From: JBJXHC01 sp046160825
GTDB taxonomy: Bacteria > Bacteroidota > Ignavibacteria > UBA10030 > UBA6906
DNA: 32,786 nt
Direction of reading: 5' to 3'
NCBI GenBank assembly: GCA_046160825.1
Contig: JBJXHC010000116.1
Span: forward strand, 1-32,786
The notes beneath the pieces were generated by a model. The model was not told the origin of the DNA. It saw nothing but the letters and a program-made list of their open reading frames with translations, and searched no databases. Made by a program: the position numbers and the translations under genes. Within the stretch, counting starts at the first letter, position 1. Every line of letters begins with the position of its first letter. Positions 8,636 to 17,344 of the stretch are shown here, piece by piece.

Positions 8636-9205
8636 ATGGCAGGCCCTCTCTTTTTTCTGAATGACGACGCAAAACTCATTGATTTGATCAGAAATGGGGA
8701 CGAAGAAGCGTTGGCAAAGATCTATCAGTCGAACCGGAAGCCTATTGCGGCCTTCGTTCTGAGGAACAATGGCACAATGGATGACGCGGAAGACATGTTG
8801 CAGGAGGCACTCGTGGTATTATGGGAACGGATACGGTCCGGACGATTCGAATACTCGGCAAAGCTTAGCACGTTTCTGTTTGCAACGGTAAAGAATATGT
8901 GGATGCGACGGTTGGCACGAGCGAAACGTGAGACCCCGATGGGTAATGCGGGAATGGATGTTGTAGATGGAGAAGAGTCTCAGCTTGATTCGATGATTAC
9001 AAGCGATGAAGCGCGCGGGGTCCGTAACGCCCTCGATGCGCTTGGCGAACCTTGTCGTCAATTGCTGCTGCTGTTTTATTGGGAGGAGCTTCCGATGGAG
9101 AAGATCGCAGTAACCATGGGATTCGCCAACGCCGACACAGTGAAGTCAAAGAAATATCAGTGCAAGAAGTCCCTTGAGAAAATACTCAGGGAGCAAATGA
9201 CATGA
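8636..9205 (+). CDS. ECF-like RNA polymerase sigma factor
   Basis: This 189-residue protein directs RNA polymerase to a specific promoter set. Region 2 is seen at about residues 20-90: TMDDAEDMLQEALVVLWERI is the core-binding helix and STFLFATVKNMWMRRLAR the -10 recognition helix. Region 4 at about 120-180 holds PCRQLLLLFYWEELPMEKIAVTMGF, a helix-turn-helix for the -35 element. The start at 8636 has AGAAGG five bases upstream. It overlaps the anti-sigma gene by four bases, the usual sign of translational coupling. It is divergent from the DUF4139 gene. The signal sensed is unknown. Confidence 0.93.
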   Translation: MAGPLFFLNDDAKLIDLIRNGDEEALAKIYQSNRKPIAAFVLRNNGTMDDAEDMLQEALVVLWERIRSGRFEYSAKLSTFLFATVKNMWMRRLARAKRETPMGNAGMDVVDGEESQLDSMITSDEARGVRNALDALGEPCRQLLLLFYWEELPMEKIAVTMGFANADTVKSKKYQCKKSLEKILREQMT

Positions 9206-10329
9206 AAAACACAAACGCACACTGGACTGATGATGCCGGGCTTCTGGCGGATTTTGTCTTAGACCGGATGGAGTTCTCGACAAGGGAGAAACTTAAAGTT
9301 CATCTGCGCGAGTGCGATAACTGTCGGAAAGCCGTCGAGCATGAACGGACACTCGTTGCCGGTGTGAAGCTGCTTGGTCGTGAGGAAATGAAGAAGCGAC
9401 TGCAAGGGCGCGTATCTGTCCCGCATTCAAGACGAATACCGTGGCCACACGTTCTCAGCGCCGCGGCCGTACTTGTTATCGTTGCAGGCATCGGGGTCTT
9501 CAACAGATGGTTCGTTGCGCATGAAGATGTGGTCGTGCAAGAATCACAGATGGCAGAAGGCAAACCGGTTCCATTGGAATCAAAACTCCCGGTTGATTCT
9601 CAGAAGTACCGTGATGAAGATCCCGGATTATTCGCTGCAAAGGCTCTGCCGCGGAGCAAGGCGTTCACTCCACCTGTTCGCAAGAAGGAACTGACGCTGA
9701 GTGAAGCCCGACCCGAAGTTGCATCGGCAGAACGCCAGGATACGGACAGGCTGGAAGACATGAAGTTAAGCGACCGGGCACGTGAAGTGATCAAGGAGCG
9801 CGATCTTGCACGAAAGAATGTCCTTCCATCCGAGGCGGAGTTTTCTGTTCAAAGTAATGAATCAGGTGCAAGACCGACAGCATCTGCAGAACAGTCTGGC
9901 GCAGAGTCAGAGCAGACAGGTGCAACACCAGAACAGGCAACCTGGGTGCAAGGGACAATCATTGAACAGCGCGAGAATTCGGGGATCAATTTGGAGGGAG
10001 AGGTACGATCGCTTGCGAAGAGCCCTCACATGGGAATGGAAAAGAAGGATCAACGGCAGGCTTTCAGAATTCAACAACGACCATTTGCGGCACTACCCCT
10101 CTCTCAACGACAATTCCAACAGACCAACACCGTGCAGGCATTGGTTGAACGGACTGGGACCGGTGAAGTGCAGGTAACGCTATTTCTCGATTCCCTCTTC
10201 AATGAAGTTCAACTCAGCAAAGCAGTTGTTCAACAAGTCTCTGACGACTCCATACTCGTGCTTGTGGGTGGGCAGATCATAGGCTACAGAGTTCCGTTCG
10301 GGGTGTACCAGGCTGCACCAATGAAGTGA
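9202..10329 (+). CDS. Zinc-finger anti-sigma factor with one transmembrane segment
   Basis: The start ATG at 9202 overlaps the sigma stop codon (ATGA), so the pair is translationally coupled. Of 375 residues, the first 45 form a zinc-finger anti-sigma (ZAS) domain with His34, Cys38 and Cys41 in HLRECDNC, which would hold the sigma factor inactive in the cytoplasm. One membrane helix spans about 84-100 (VLSAAAVLVIVAGIGVF). The rest (101-375) is extracytoplasmic: a charged, Gln/Glu-rich linker with SGAESEQTGATPEQ-like low complexity, then a compact C-terminal part starting at VQALVERTGTGEVQVTL. Release of the sigma factor by proteolysis of the periplasmic part is the usual route for this class; here it is inferred. 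No lipobox is seen. Confidence 0.9.
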   Translation: MKNTNAHWTDDAGLLADFVLDRMEFSTREKLKVHLRECDNCRKAVEHERTLVAGVKLLGREEMKKRLQGRVSVPHSRRIPWPHVLSAAAVLVIVAGIGVFNRWFVAHEDVVVQESQMAEGKPVPLESKLPVDSQKYRDEDPGLFAAKALPRSKAFTPPVRKKELTLSEARPEVASAERQDTDRLEDMKLSDRAREVIKERDLARKNVLPSEAEFSVQSNESGARPTASAEQSGAESEQTGATPEQATWVQGTIIEQRENSGINLEGEVRSLAKSPHMGMEKKDQRQAFRIQQRPFAALPLSQRQFQQTNTVQALVERTGTGEVQVTLFLDSLFNEVQLSKAVVQQVSDDSILVLVGGQIIGYRVPFGVYQAAPMK

Positions 10330-10337
10330 CTCTACTT

Positions 10338-10349
10338 GCAATGCATTGC
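10338..10349. promoter_or_regulatory. 12-bp palindrome GCAATGCATTGC
   Basis: A perfect 12-bp palindrome sits in the 100-base gap between the anti-sigma gene and the orphan kinase-like gene. It could be an operator; no regulator is assigned. Confidence 0.3.
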
Positions 10350-10429
10350 TTGGAGGCTATTTGTTTCTATTGAACGGGCTTCGTATATTCTCCCCGTTGT
10401 TCGTCTGGTAACACCGTCATGGAGGAATT

Positions 10430-10981
10430 GTGAAACTGTTCAAGACTGCCGCATGGAAAGCATTCGCTCGTTTCATTGATCGTTATTCGATCCTCGTGGC
10501 CGCCGTCGTCATTTATGGCTACTATCTGATCACGTCGCTCGACCTGCTGCAGCAACCGAATGTCAAACGAACGTTTTTTGACTATTTACTTCAATTTGAT
10601 TCGCTTATTCTCCTGTGGATCATCGCGGTTGTGGTCATTCAATTGCAGAAGTATCGGGGACAAAAAAAGGAAGAGGACGAGCATCGAAAGAGGATAGAAA
10701 TGGAGTTCGAACGCCAGCGTATCCATCTGAAAGTTCTGGATGAGATTACCACATTGCTCCAGGATAACGTCAACAACCCTCTGGCGATCATTTCCATTAC
10801 CACGCATTCCATACGCAGACGTTTTGAAGCAGACGATGAAATCCTCGGCTGGCTGGATCGCATTGATGCTTCGATGCAGAGGATTCACACCACGATCAAC
10901 GACATCAAAGCCTACCAGACGCAAAAGATCGTTGCGGAGTCGTTTGAACGCCAAACGGAAAAATCCGGCGCGTCGGCCTGA
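10430..10981 (+). CDS. Orphan membrane protein with HisKA-like helix lacking the histidine
   Basis: The start is a GTG (10430) behind GGAGG. Of 183 residues, two hydrophobic segments at about 19-37 and 57-74 place the protein in the inner membrane, and a basic/charged coiled-coil linker follows. Residues about 98-150 look like a histidine-kinase dimerisation helix: QDNVNNPLAIISITTHSI matches the usual HEINNPLAIISG motif, but the phospho-accepting histidine is replaced by Asp (or Asn). There is no ATPase (HATPase_c) domain. It may be a pseudo-kinase or a remnant of one. No receiver lies beside it; a single-domain receiver is at 17345. The stop codon abuts the stop of the convergent moaC-mogA gene. 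Confidence 0.75.
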   Translation: MKLFKTAAWKAFARFIDRYSILVAAVVIYGYYLITSLDLLQQPNVKRTFFDYLLQFDSLILLWIIAVVVIQLQKYRGQKKEEDEHRKRIEMEFERQRIHLKVLDEITTLLQDNVNNPLAIISITTHSIRRRFEADDEILGWLDRIDASMQRIHTTINDIKAYQTQKIVAESFERQTEKSGASA

Positions 10982-11890
10982 TCAATGTCCTTCACCCTTC
11001 ATCATTGGGAATGAGTGAAGGATCCAGGGAATCAATACATGCATGGCCTCGGTAACCGCGCCCAGTGAGCCGGGAAGATTGATGATGAGTGTTTTCCCGC
11101 GTATCCCGGCGACGCCCCTCGATAACATCGCATACCCTGTTCTCGCCTGACCGTACGTACGCAGCACTTCGCCAACTCCCGGCAATGATTTTTCAATAAC
11201 CCGCGCTGTCACTTCGGGCGTCACGTCCCGTGGCCCAAGTCCGGTTCCTCCTGTAGTAATAACGAGATCGACCCTTGCGTCATCGCTCAGTCGCAGCAGT
11301 TCCGATTCAATTTGATCCGCCTCATCAGGAAGTATTTTATACTCGACGACCGCGAGGCCCAGAAGTTCAAGTTGTTCCTTGATTGCCTTGCCGGAAAGAT
11401 CCTCACGTTCATGTCTCGCTCCCCTATCCGACATGACCAGCACGCCTGCACGTAGAGACGTGGTATCGACCTCAGCGACATCGTGTGTTCCTCCCCTTGT
11501 CTCCACTACATGGACAGAATCAATTTCCATGGTTTCATCAGCGGCCTTGAACTGGCAATAGAGAGTTGTCGCTGCGATGGTTGCCGCCACCAAAGCCTCA
11601 GTATCCAGAGAGGTTTTGGCTGATGCTTTCACCTCAGCGTAGATGTGGATGGCGCCTTCCTTCAATTCAAACTCCACCTCAACGTGATCCAGAATGCTCT
11701 GATGTGAAGTCGGAATGAGCGTAGCCGTGTTCTTCGCTGCCTGCACGGCGGCCATTCTCGCGATGCTCAGGGCTTCGGCGTGAGTACCTTGTGGTGAATG
11801 AAGGACTGCGATCGTGGATGGAAGACAATGCAGCGTCGCGGTTGCGCGTGCGCTGCGGAGTGTGTTCGATTTTTGTGATATGTCTTTCAT
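10982..11890 (-). CDS. moaCB: MoaC-MogA fusion (molybdenum cofactor biosynthesis)
   Basis: A 302-residue fusion. Residues about 1-147 resemble MoaC (cyclic pyranopterin monophosphate synthase), with SIARMAAVQAAKNTATLIP and DTEALVAATIAATTLY. Residues about 150-302 are a MogA/MoaB molybdopterin adenylyltransferase with SDRGARHEREDLSGKA, the TTGGTGLGPRDVTPE nucleotide motif, and GIRGKTLIINLPGS. Fusions of this pair exist in Bacteroidota relatives. The MoaC half has lost residues normally conserved: the HHKGD and CHPL boxes read SPQGT and SHQS, YDMCK reads YCQFK, and SGGKSGDF reads RGGTHDV. It is 18 bases after moeA on the same strand, so one operon. The MoaC activity is doubtful; MogA looks intact. 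Confidence 0.85.
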   Translation of the reverse strand: MKDISQKSNTLRSARATATLHCLPSTIAVLHSPQGTHAEALSIARMAAVQAAKNTATLIPTSHQSILDHVEVEFELKEGAIHIYAEVKASAKTSLDTEALVAATIAATTLYCQFKAADETMEIDSVHVVETRGGTHDVAEVDTTSLRAGVLVMSDRGARHEREDLSGKAIKEQLELLGLAVVEYKILPDEADQIESELLRLSDDARVDLVITTGGTGLGPRDVTPEVTARVIEKSLPGVGEVLRTYGQARTGYAMLSRGVAGIRGKTLIINLPGSLGAVTEAMHVLIPWILHSFPMMKGEGH

Positions 11891-11908
11891 AAAAAAAGCC
11901 GTGTGGTA

Positions 11909-13117
11909 CTATGAATGAAATGGGTTGAACAACGCCACCTGTACCATCTCGCCTCGTTTCACTTCCGTCACTGATTCCGGGATAACGATGAAGCAATTCG
12001 CTCTGCTCATGGAACTGAGTGCTCCGGAACTTTGTGTTCCGGTTGTTCTCACGACCAGAGTTCCTTGCACAATGGTCGCGATGCCTCTGAGAAAATGTCT
12101 CTTCTTGTCGTGTTTCTCAAAGTCATGTTCGATTCTCGCCTGCACAAGCTCGGGCAGTACGGGCTCACGCCCGGTCATTTTATTAATTGCCGGCCTGATG
12201 AATTCAAGAAAGGTCACCGTCGTTGAAACGGGATTGCCCGGCAACCCGAAGATCAGTGTCTTTCCAAACGTTGCGAAGACAAGCGGCTTGCCCGGTTTGA
12301 TATTCACGCGCCAGAACCGCCGCTCCGCGCCTAGTTCCTCAAGTGCTTGCTTCACATGATCATAGTCCCCCACTGAGACGCCACCCGTGATCAACAGGAT
12401 ATCGCAGTCCAACACTTCACCAATGGCTTTGCGAATGCGTTTCCGCTTGTCGGCTACTGTACCACACAGCCGTGGAGTTCCACCGGCTTCCTTGACATAC
12501 GACGCGAGTGCGTAGGATGTGCTGTTTCTGATTTGCCCGTCGTGCAACTCATCCTCCACGTCGACAAGTTCATTGCCTGTGGCAAGAATGTTGATCGCCG
12601 GTTGCTTGAACACGTGTACCTTACCCATGCCGAGAGCAGCGAGTATTCCGGTTTGAGCAGGACCAATGCGCGTGCCCATCTGCAATACACGCTCACCCGC
12701 TTGAATATCCTCCCCTGTCTTCCGGATATTTGCACCGTGATGTATTGCCTCACGTATCTCGATTCTGTCTTCACTGAGTGTGGTCACCTGCTCAATGGGA
12801 ACAACGCTCGAAGTTCCTTGCGGGATAACTCCGCCGGTCATTACCCGGACAGCATCACTTTCATCCACTCTCCCGTCGAACGGATTTCCGGCACTGGCCT
12901 CGCCAATCACGCGAAGAATAACCGGCGCACCGCCGCCGGACTTCGTCGCGACAGCATAGCCATCCATGGAGCTGTTGTCGAACGGTGGCAACGGGTGACG
13001 TGCCACGATATCCTCGGCAAGAATCCGTCCATCCGCCTTCAGCAAAGAGATTTTCTTGACATCCATCCGAGGGGTAACATCAAGAATAATATGCAGTGCA
13101 TCTTCGGCGCTAATCAT
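11909..13117 (-). CDS. moeA: Molybdopterin molybdenumtransferase MoeA
   Basis: This 402-residue cytoplasmic enzyme inserts molybdate into adenylated molybdopterin to complete the molybdenum cofactor. Domain order fits the family: an N-terminal region with HPLPPFDNSSMDGYAV (residues about 41-56), a domain II stretch AVRVMTGGVIPQGTSSVVP, a MoCF-binding domain III with IRNSTSYALASYVKEAGG and LLITGGVSVGDYDHV, the KPGKPLVF turn, and GLPGNPVSTTVTF, then a small C-terminal domain IV. The length matches. It is the first gene of a moeA-moaC/mogA operon on the minus strand. The upstream gap to the plus-strand lipoprotein (143 bases) should hold the divergent promoters; none is clear to me. Confidence 0.95.
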   Translation of the reverse strand: MISAEDALHIILDVTPRMDVKKISLLKADGRILAEDIVARHPLPPFDNSSMDGYAVATKSGGGAPVILRVIGEASAGNPFDGRVDESDAVRVMTGGVIPQGTSSVVPIEQVTTLSEDRIEIREAIHHGANIRKTGEDIQAGERVLQMGTRIGPAQTGILAALGMGKVHVFKQPAINILATGNELVDVEDELHDGQIRNSTSYALASYVKEAGGTPRLCGTVADKRKRIRKAIGEVLDCDILLITGGVSVGDYDHVKQALEELGAERRFWRVNIKPGKPLVFATFGKTLIFGLPGNPVSTTVTFLEFIRPAINKMTGREPVLPELVQARIEHDFEKHDKKRHFLRGIATIVQGTLVVRTTGTQSSGALSSMSRANCFIVIPESVTEVKRGEMVQVALFNPFHS

Positions 13118-13260
13118 AGTCTGTTGGGATTAAACAGAATGAGGTTGCGTGAAAATCAGCAAAGTTCATATCAAAAGCAATAAAAGGCACATCACTCGCA
13201 ACGCGCAATCTTGATTCTCTCGCGTATCCTCATATCTTGAAGACGAGAAAGGCTGGAATC

Positions 13261-14289
13261 ATGAGAATGAAATTGATACTTCTGTGTGGAACGCTTACCG
13301 GGATTCTCCTGCTCGCGTGGACAAGCGGTTGCCGTGACTCAAGCACAACCCCAAACGACGACCCATCGCTTTCGGCACCAACTGTCTTCATTCCGCTTGG
13401 CATCCTGAAGTCACCCCGGGGCATTGCCGTCGATTCAGCCGGTTTTGTCTGGGTGTCTGATACCTACAATGACCGTATCACAAGATTCACTCCCGATGGT
13501 TCACAACTATTATCGTTACCGGGCTTCACCCTGCCGACGGGAATGGGCATCGACAAAAGTACCAACGATGTGCTTGCCATCGTCAACGGCAATACCATCG
13601 TCCGGATCAATGTGCAGACCGAGAACCCGACCATTGTCTCAACCATCACGAGCGGAAACATAAACACTTCGTCGAGCTTTGATGTCATAAGCCGCCAACA
13701 GGTGAATGTCATTTTGCTTGTGCAGGAACTCGGAGACATAGATGGCGCAACGAATGGTGATATCTACGTGAGTTGTTTCGATGGTGGGAACGAAAACCAT
13801 GTACTTCGGGTACGCAACGGAGAAGCAACAGCAGTCGCATTTTCCCGGCAACAACCCGACGATTCTCTGGATCGGGGATCGAAATTCCTATCGACAGACA
13901 CTTTCGGCACTGTCTATACTGCGTTTGTCCTGCCCAATGCTCAACAATCAAACTTGGTCTACCCATATGTGGTTTCACCCGGAAATGTGTTTTCAAGTCA
14001 TGCGTTTTCAGGCACGGTTCTTTCGGGAGGAGTCAAGGGAGCGGGAATCGATCAAAACGGAGTTCTGTACGTTGCCGATGCTCGTACCGGCTCAATGGAA
14101 ATTCTCTCAACCGTAGCGGAGCAACGCATTGATCGGCTGGATATTCCCCCTATTCAAGGGATGGCCGAACCGGTGGCCTGGGATATTGCCGTCGGCAGGA
14201 ACGGGAGTGTCTTTGTGGCGGTGGTTGATCTCCTGGACACTTCACATCAACTCGGCGTTGTTCTAAAATACACCAGGCTGAATGAATAA
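13261..14289 (+). CDS. Secreted NHL-type beta-propeller lipoprotein
   Basis: I choose the ATG at 13261 (342 residues), where GAAAGG lies about eight bases upstream; an upstream TTG at 13237 is less likely. The N-terminus is a signal peptide ending in the lipobox-like TSGC near residue 21, so the protein is probably anchored to a membrane. Next is an NHL/SMP-30-like repeat, SPRGIAVDSAGFVWVSDTYN (near 51-70) followed by TRFTPDGSQLLSLPG, and further blades recur, for example GAGIDQNGVLYVADARTG. Such propellers bind proteins, sugars or metals. No catalytic residues are recognised. The gene is a single-gene unit between moeA (divergent) and the glutamate dehydrogenase. Confidence 0.75.
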   Translation: MRMKLILLCGTLTGILLLAWTSGCRDSSTTPNDDPSLSAPTVFIPLGILKSPRGIAVDSAGFVWVSDTYNDRITRFTPDGSQLLSLPGFTLPTGMGIDKSTNDVLAIVNGNTIVRINVQTENPTIVSTITSGNINTSSSFDVISRQQVNVILLVQELGDIDGATNGDIYVSCFDGGNENHVLRVRNGEATAVAFSRQQPDDSLDRGSKFLSTDTFGTVYTAFVLPNAQQSNLVYPYVVSPGNVFSSHAFSGTVLSGGVKGAGIDQNGVLYVADARTGSMEILSTVAEQRIDRLDIPPIQGMAEPVAWDIAVGRNGSVFVAVVDLLDTSHQLGVVLKYTRLNE

Positions 14290-14419
14290 AGCCCCGACTC
14301 CTCATCTTGCTTCTTCAGGCTGAACTTCATACCATTTCTGCCGGACATCCTGCTATTGGTGGATGCTCTCACCCTGTTTCCTCAAGCCATCTCATCATAC
14401 AAAACCAAAGGCCAGATAC

Positions 14420-15841
14420 GTGAAAACGATACCCGGAACAGAAACCAGTTTCTTTGGAAACGTGGAACGGAACTTCGATAAAGCTGCCGCCCATCTTGAT
14501 CATGCCAAGGGTCTGCTTGATCAAATCAAGGTGTGCAATAGTGTTTATCATTTCCAATTTCCCGTACGCACCGATGAGGGGTACGAGGTGGTTGATGCAT
14601 GGCGTGTTGAGCATAGTCAGCACAAACTTCCCACCAAGGGCGGTATCCGTTACAGTCTGGATGTGAATGAAGATGAAGTGATGGCGCTTGCTGCTCTAAT
14701 GACGTACAAGTGCGCCATCGTGGACGTTCCGTTTGGTGGCGCGAAGGGAGGCATCCGCATCAACCCGAAAGACTATAATGTGGATGAACTGCAACGCATC
14801 ACCCGCCGCTATACTGCCGAGCTCGTCAAGAAGAATTTTATCGGGCCGGGTATTGATGTTCCTGCGCCGGACTATGGCACAGGTCCCCGCGAAATGGCAT
14901 GGATCGCCGACACATACCAGGCACTCCATCCCAATTCCATTGATGCACTCGCGTGCGTCACCGGCAAGCCGATCAGTCAGGGAGGAATACGCGGCCGCAC
15001 GGAAGCCACGGGTCGCGGCGTGTTCTTTGGAGCGCGTGAAGCATGCGCCGTTGCCGGTGATATGAAAGCACTTGGACTCACCCCCGGTCTCGCAGGCAAG
15101 CGGGTGGTTGTGCAGGGACTCGGTAACGTGGGATACTATGCGGCCAAGTTTCTTCATGAAGGTGGATGCCTGATCGTCGGTATTGCGGAGTATGACGGCG
15201 GCATCTACAATCCCAACGGACTGGATGTTGACAAAGTACAGAAGCACAGAAAGGAAACCCGCTCAATCCTCAACTTCCCGGGGGCAAAGAATCTCAATAC
15301 TCCTGCGGAGGCACTGGAACTCGAATGCGATATCCTGGTTCCTGCCGCCCTTGAAAAGCAAATCACCTCCGAGAATGCCCCGCGCATCAAAGCGAAGATT
15401 ATTGCCGAAGGAGCCAACGGCCCGACGACCCCCGACGCTGAAGAGATTCTCTTGAAGAGGGGTGCGATGGTTATCCCTGATATGTATCTCAATGCCGGTG
15501 GCGTCACCGTATCGTATTTTGAGTGGCTGAAGAACCTGCAGCACGTGCGCATGGGTCGCATGAGCAAGCGCTTCATGGAAACATCGACCTCACAACTCGT
15601 CGCCACCATTGAACGCACTACAGGCAAATCGCTCACAGAAGAAGAGAAACGTATTCTTTCCCACGGTCCGGATGAAGTGGATATCGTCAACTCCGGACTT
15701 GAAGACACGATGATCAATTCCTATCATCAAATCAGAGAAATCTCCAAACAAAAAAACGGCATCGACCTGCGTACTGCGGCGTTCATCAACGCTATTGATA
15801 AAATAGCGACGTCATACTCGGAGCTGGGGATATTTCCGTAA
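14420..15841 (+). CDS. Glutamate dehydrogenase (animal-like Glu/Leu/Phe/Val dehydrogenase)
   Basis: The enzyme interconverts glutamate with 2-oxoglutarate and ammonia using NAD(P). The frame is open from 14363, but homology begins at the GTG at 14420 (AAAGG eight bases upstream), giving 473 residues. The substrate motif TKGGIRYS has Lys73; the catalytic Lys109 is in PFGGAKGGI; the dinucleotide-binding fold has GLGNVG. The C-terminal third, with TVSYFEWLKNLQHVRMGRM, a short insertion, EVDIVNSGLEDTM and LRTAAFINAIDKIATSY, follows the plan of the metazoan and Thermus-like enzymes rather than the usual bacterial GdhA, with the antenna region shortened. It stands alone between the propeller lipoprotein and a repeat-rich gap. 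Confidence 0.95.
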   Translation: MKTIPGTETSFFGNVERNFDKAAAHLDHAKGLLDQIKVCNSVYHFQFPVRTDEGYEVVDAWRVEHSQHKLPTKGGIRYSLDVNEDEVMALAALMTYKCAIVDVPFGGAKGGIRINPKDYNVDELQRITRRYTAELVKKNFIGPGIDVPAPDYGTGPREMAWIADTYQALHPNSIDALACVTGKPISQGGIRGRTEATGRGVFFGAREACAVAGDMKALGLTPGLAGKRVVVQGLGNVGYYAAKFLHEGGCLIVGIAEYDGGIYNPNGLDVDKVQKHRKETRSILNFPGAKNLNTPAEALELECDILVPAALEKQITSENAPRIKAKIIAEGANGPTTPDAEEILLKRGAMVIPDMYLNAGGVTVSYFEWLKNLQHVRMGRMSKRFMETSTSQLVATIERTTGKSLTEEEKRILSHGPDEVDIVNSGLEDTMINSYHQIREISKQKNGIDLRTAAFINAIDKIATSYSELGIFP

Positions 15842-15974
15842 GACTATTAGAAATTGGCAATCAGCAATGAGCAATTGTTTGGAAGCGCTGTTGGTTGAAC
15901 ACCCATTTTTGAGATTTCGTGTTTGGGATTTGTTTGTATTTTGATCCTGAGGCGTTGAGTTCAAAGTGAGAACA

Positions 15975-16062
15975 CTTCCCCAACGGGGAAGAATAATTCA
16001 GGGTCGGGACACCGTCCCGACCTGCAAACAATGCACTGGTTTCACTCACCCTGAAGGGGTGA
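15975..16062. repeat. Three consecutive GC-rich inverted repeats in the gdh-propeller gap
   Basis: CTTCCCC/GGGGAAG (15975-15991, loop 3), GGTCGGGAC/GTCCCGACC (16002-16022, loop 3) and TCACCC/GGGTGA (16046-16062, loop 5) follow one another within 90 bases. They look like short REP-type intergenic palindromes. A half-match to the 2291 operator (TGGAAGCGCT) lies just before, near 15889. Confidence 0.7.
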
Positions 16063-16115
16063 CATGACCATCACCAACCTATCAAGAATCCAAAATCCCT
16101 AATCTGATTTTTTAC

Positions 16116-17338
16116 ATGAAGCACTCTCTGCTTGTCCTGGTTTTCTCCGCCGCACATTGCTTTGCAGGATGGACGGTTCAGCAAAGTGGAACCGTCGCAA
16201 CTCTCAACAGCGTCACCGTTCATCATGGTCAGGATGATATTGCCTGGATCTGTGGTGACGCAGGGACCATCTTGCACACGACCAACGGTGGATTTGAATT
16301 GGATTTCACAAAATAGCGGAACGACCAAAAACTTATACGGCATTGCTTTTATGGAGGTCATCGGCGGACCCGTATTTGCTGTTGGCGAAGATGGGATCAT
16401 CATCCGCACAACCGATAACGGCTCGACGTGGGATCCTGTTTCCTCGCCCACAATAAAAACACTACGCGCCATCAGTGACTTCGGTTTTATGTCCGTCGGC
16501 GACAGTGGAACAATAATCAAGAGCACGGATAACGGAGTTACATGGAGTACGCGAAACAGTGGGACATTCTGAAACGCTGCGCGCAGTAACGGGAGTTTTC
16601 AGTGTAATGGCAGTGGGTGACAAAGGAACCCTCCTCTCCTCAAACTCCCTTGCCATGACTTGGACGCCGCGGAATTCCGGCGTAACAAGTACACTTCGTG
16701 GTCTGCCGATGTTCCTTAGTGGCGGATTCGTCGTTGGTGATAGTGGGTTGATTCTTACAACTACAAACGGCGGCCTGAGCTGGGCGACAAGACCGAGCGG
16801 CACAACACATGGCTTGCGCTCAATCCAGTTCTCAACGAACAACACTTCACGGGCATATATCGTCGGCAACGGTGGGACAATCCTCAAAACCACTGACAAC
16901 GGTCAGACATGGGGATTCCAGCAGAGCAATATCACAAGAAATCTTCGCTCAACATTTTTTTATTTGAGTGATAACAACGGTTTTGCCGTGGGCGACAGTG
17001 GGACGATACTGAGAACGACGGATGGTGGAGGACCAATAATCTTCACATCAGTTACTGAACGAGGTGAGCAGCACACCGGATTCAGGCTGCAACAAAACTA
17101 TCCCAACCCGTTCAATCAGCGGACAGTGATACGTTTCAATGTAGGGACGTATGGCCATACGTCCTTACGGGTATTCGACATGTTGGGGCGCGAAGTAGCA
17201 ACACTGGTGAATGAACGCCTCGATGCGGGACAGCATGAACGAATATTCGATGGCAAGGGACTGACGAGTGGCGTGTATTTCTATAGATTGAAAAGCGGAG
17301 AGTTTACTGAAACGAAGAAACTTCTGTTGGCCAAATAG
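16116..17338 (+). pseudogene. Ycf48-like beta-propeller with type IX sorting domain, two frameshifts
   Basis: Read through two frame changes this is a secreted protein of about 407 residues. It has a signal peptide (residues 1-17), then six or seven repeats of the Ycf48/BNR-like blade with motifs such as GDAGTILHTTNGG, GEDGIIIRTTDNGSTW, GDSGTIIKSTDNGVTW and GNGGTILKTTDNGQTW, and a C-terminal Por-type sorting domain: QQNYPNPFNQRTVIRF, LRVFDMLGREVATL, GVYFYRLKSGEFTETKKLLL. Frame 1 breaks at 16293-16295 (GGATTTGAATTGG; one T removed restores GLNWISQNSG). Frame 2 breaks at 16567-16568 (ACATTCTGAA; one T removed restores SGTSETLR). Both lesions are single extra Ts in short runs, which may be sequencing errors or real decay. 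The propeller is likely exported by a type IX system. Confidence 0.85.
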
Positions 17339-17344
17339 CGGGGG

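Noticed and set aside
13781..14132. Overlapping frames inside the NHL lipoprotein gene
   Set aside because: Shadows of the real frame; they lack motifs and ribosome sites.
15880..15900. Second LacI-type operator (TGGAAGCGCT)
   Set aside because: Only the left ten bases fit the palindrome; the right half is missing and no regulated gene starts nearby.
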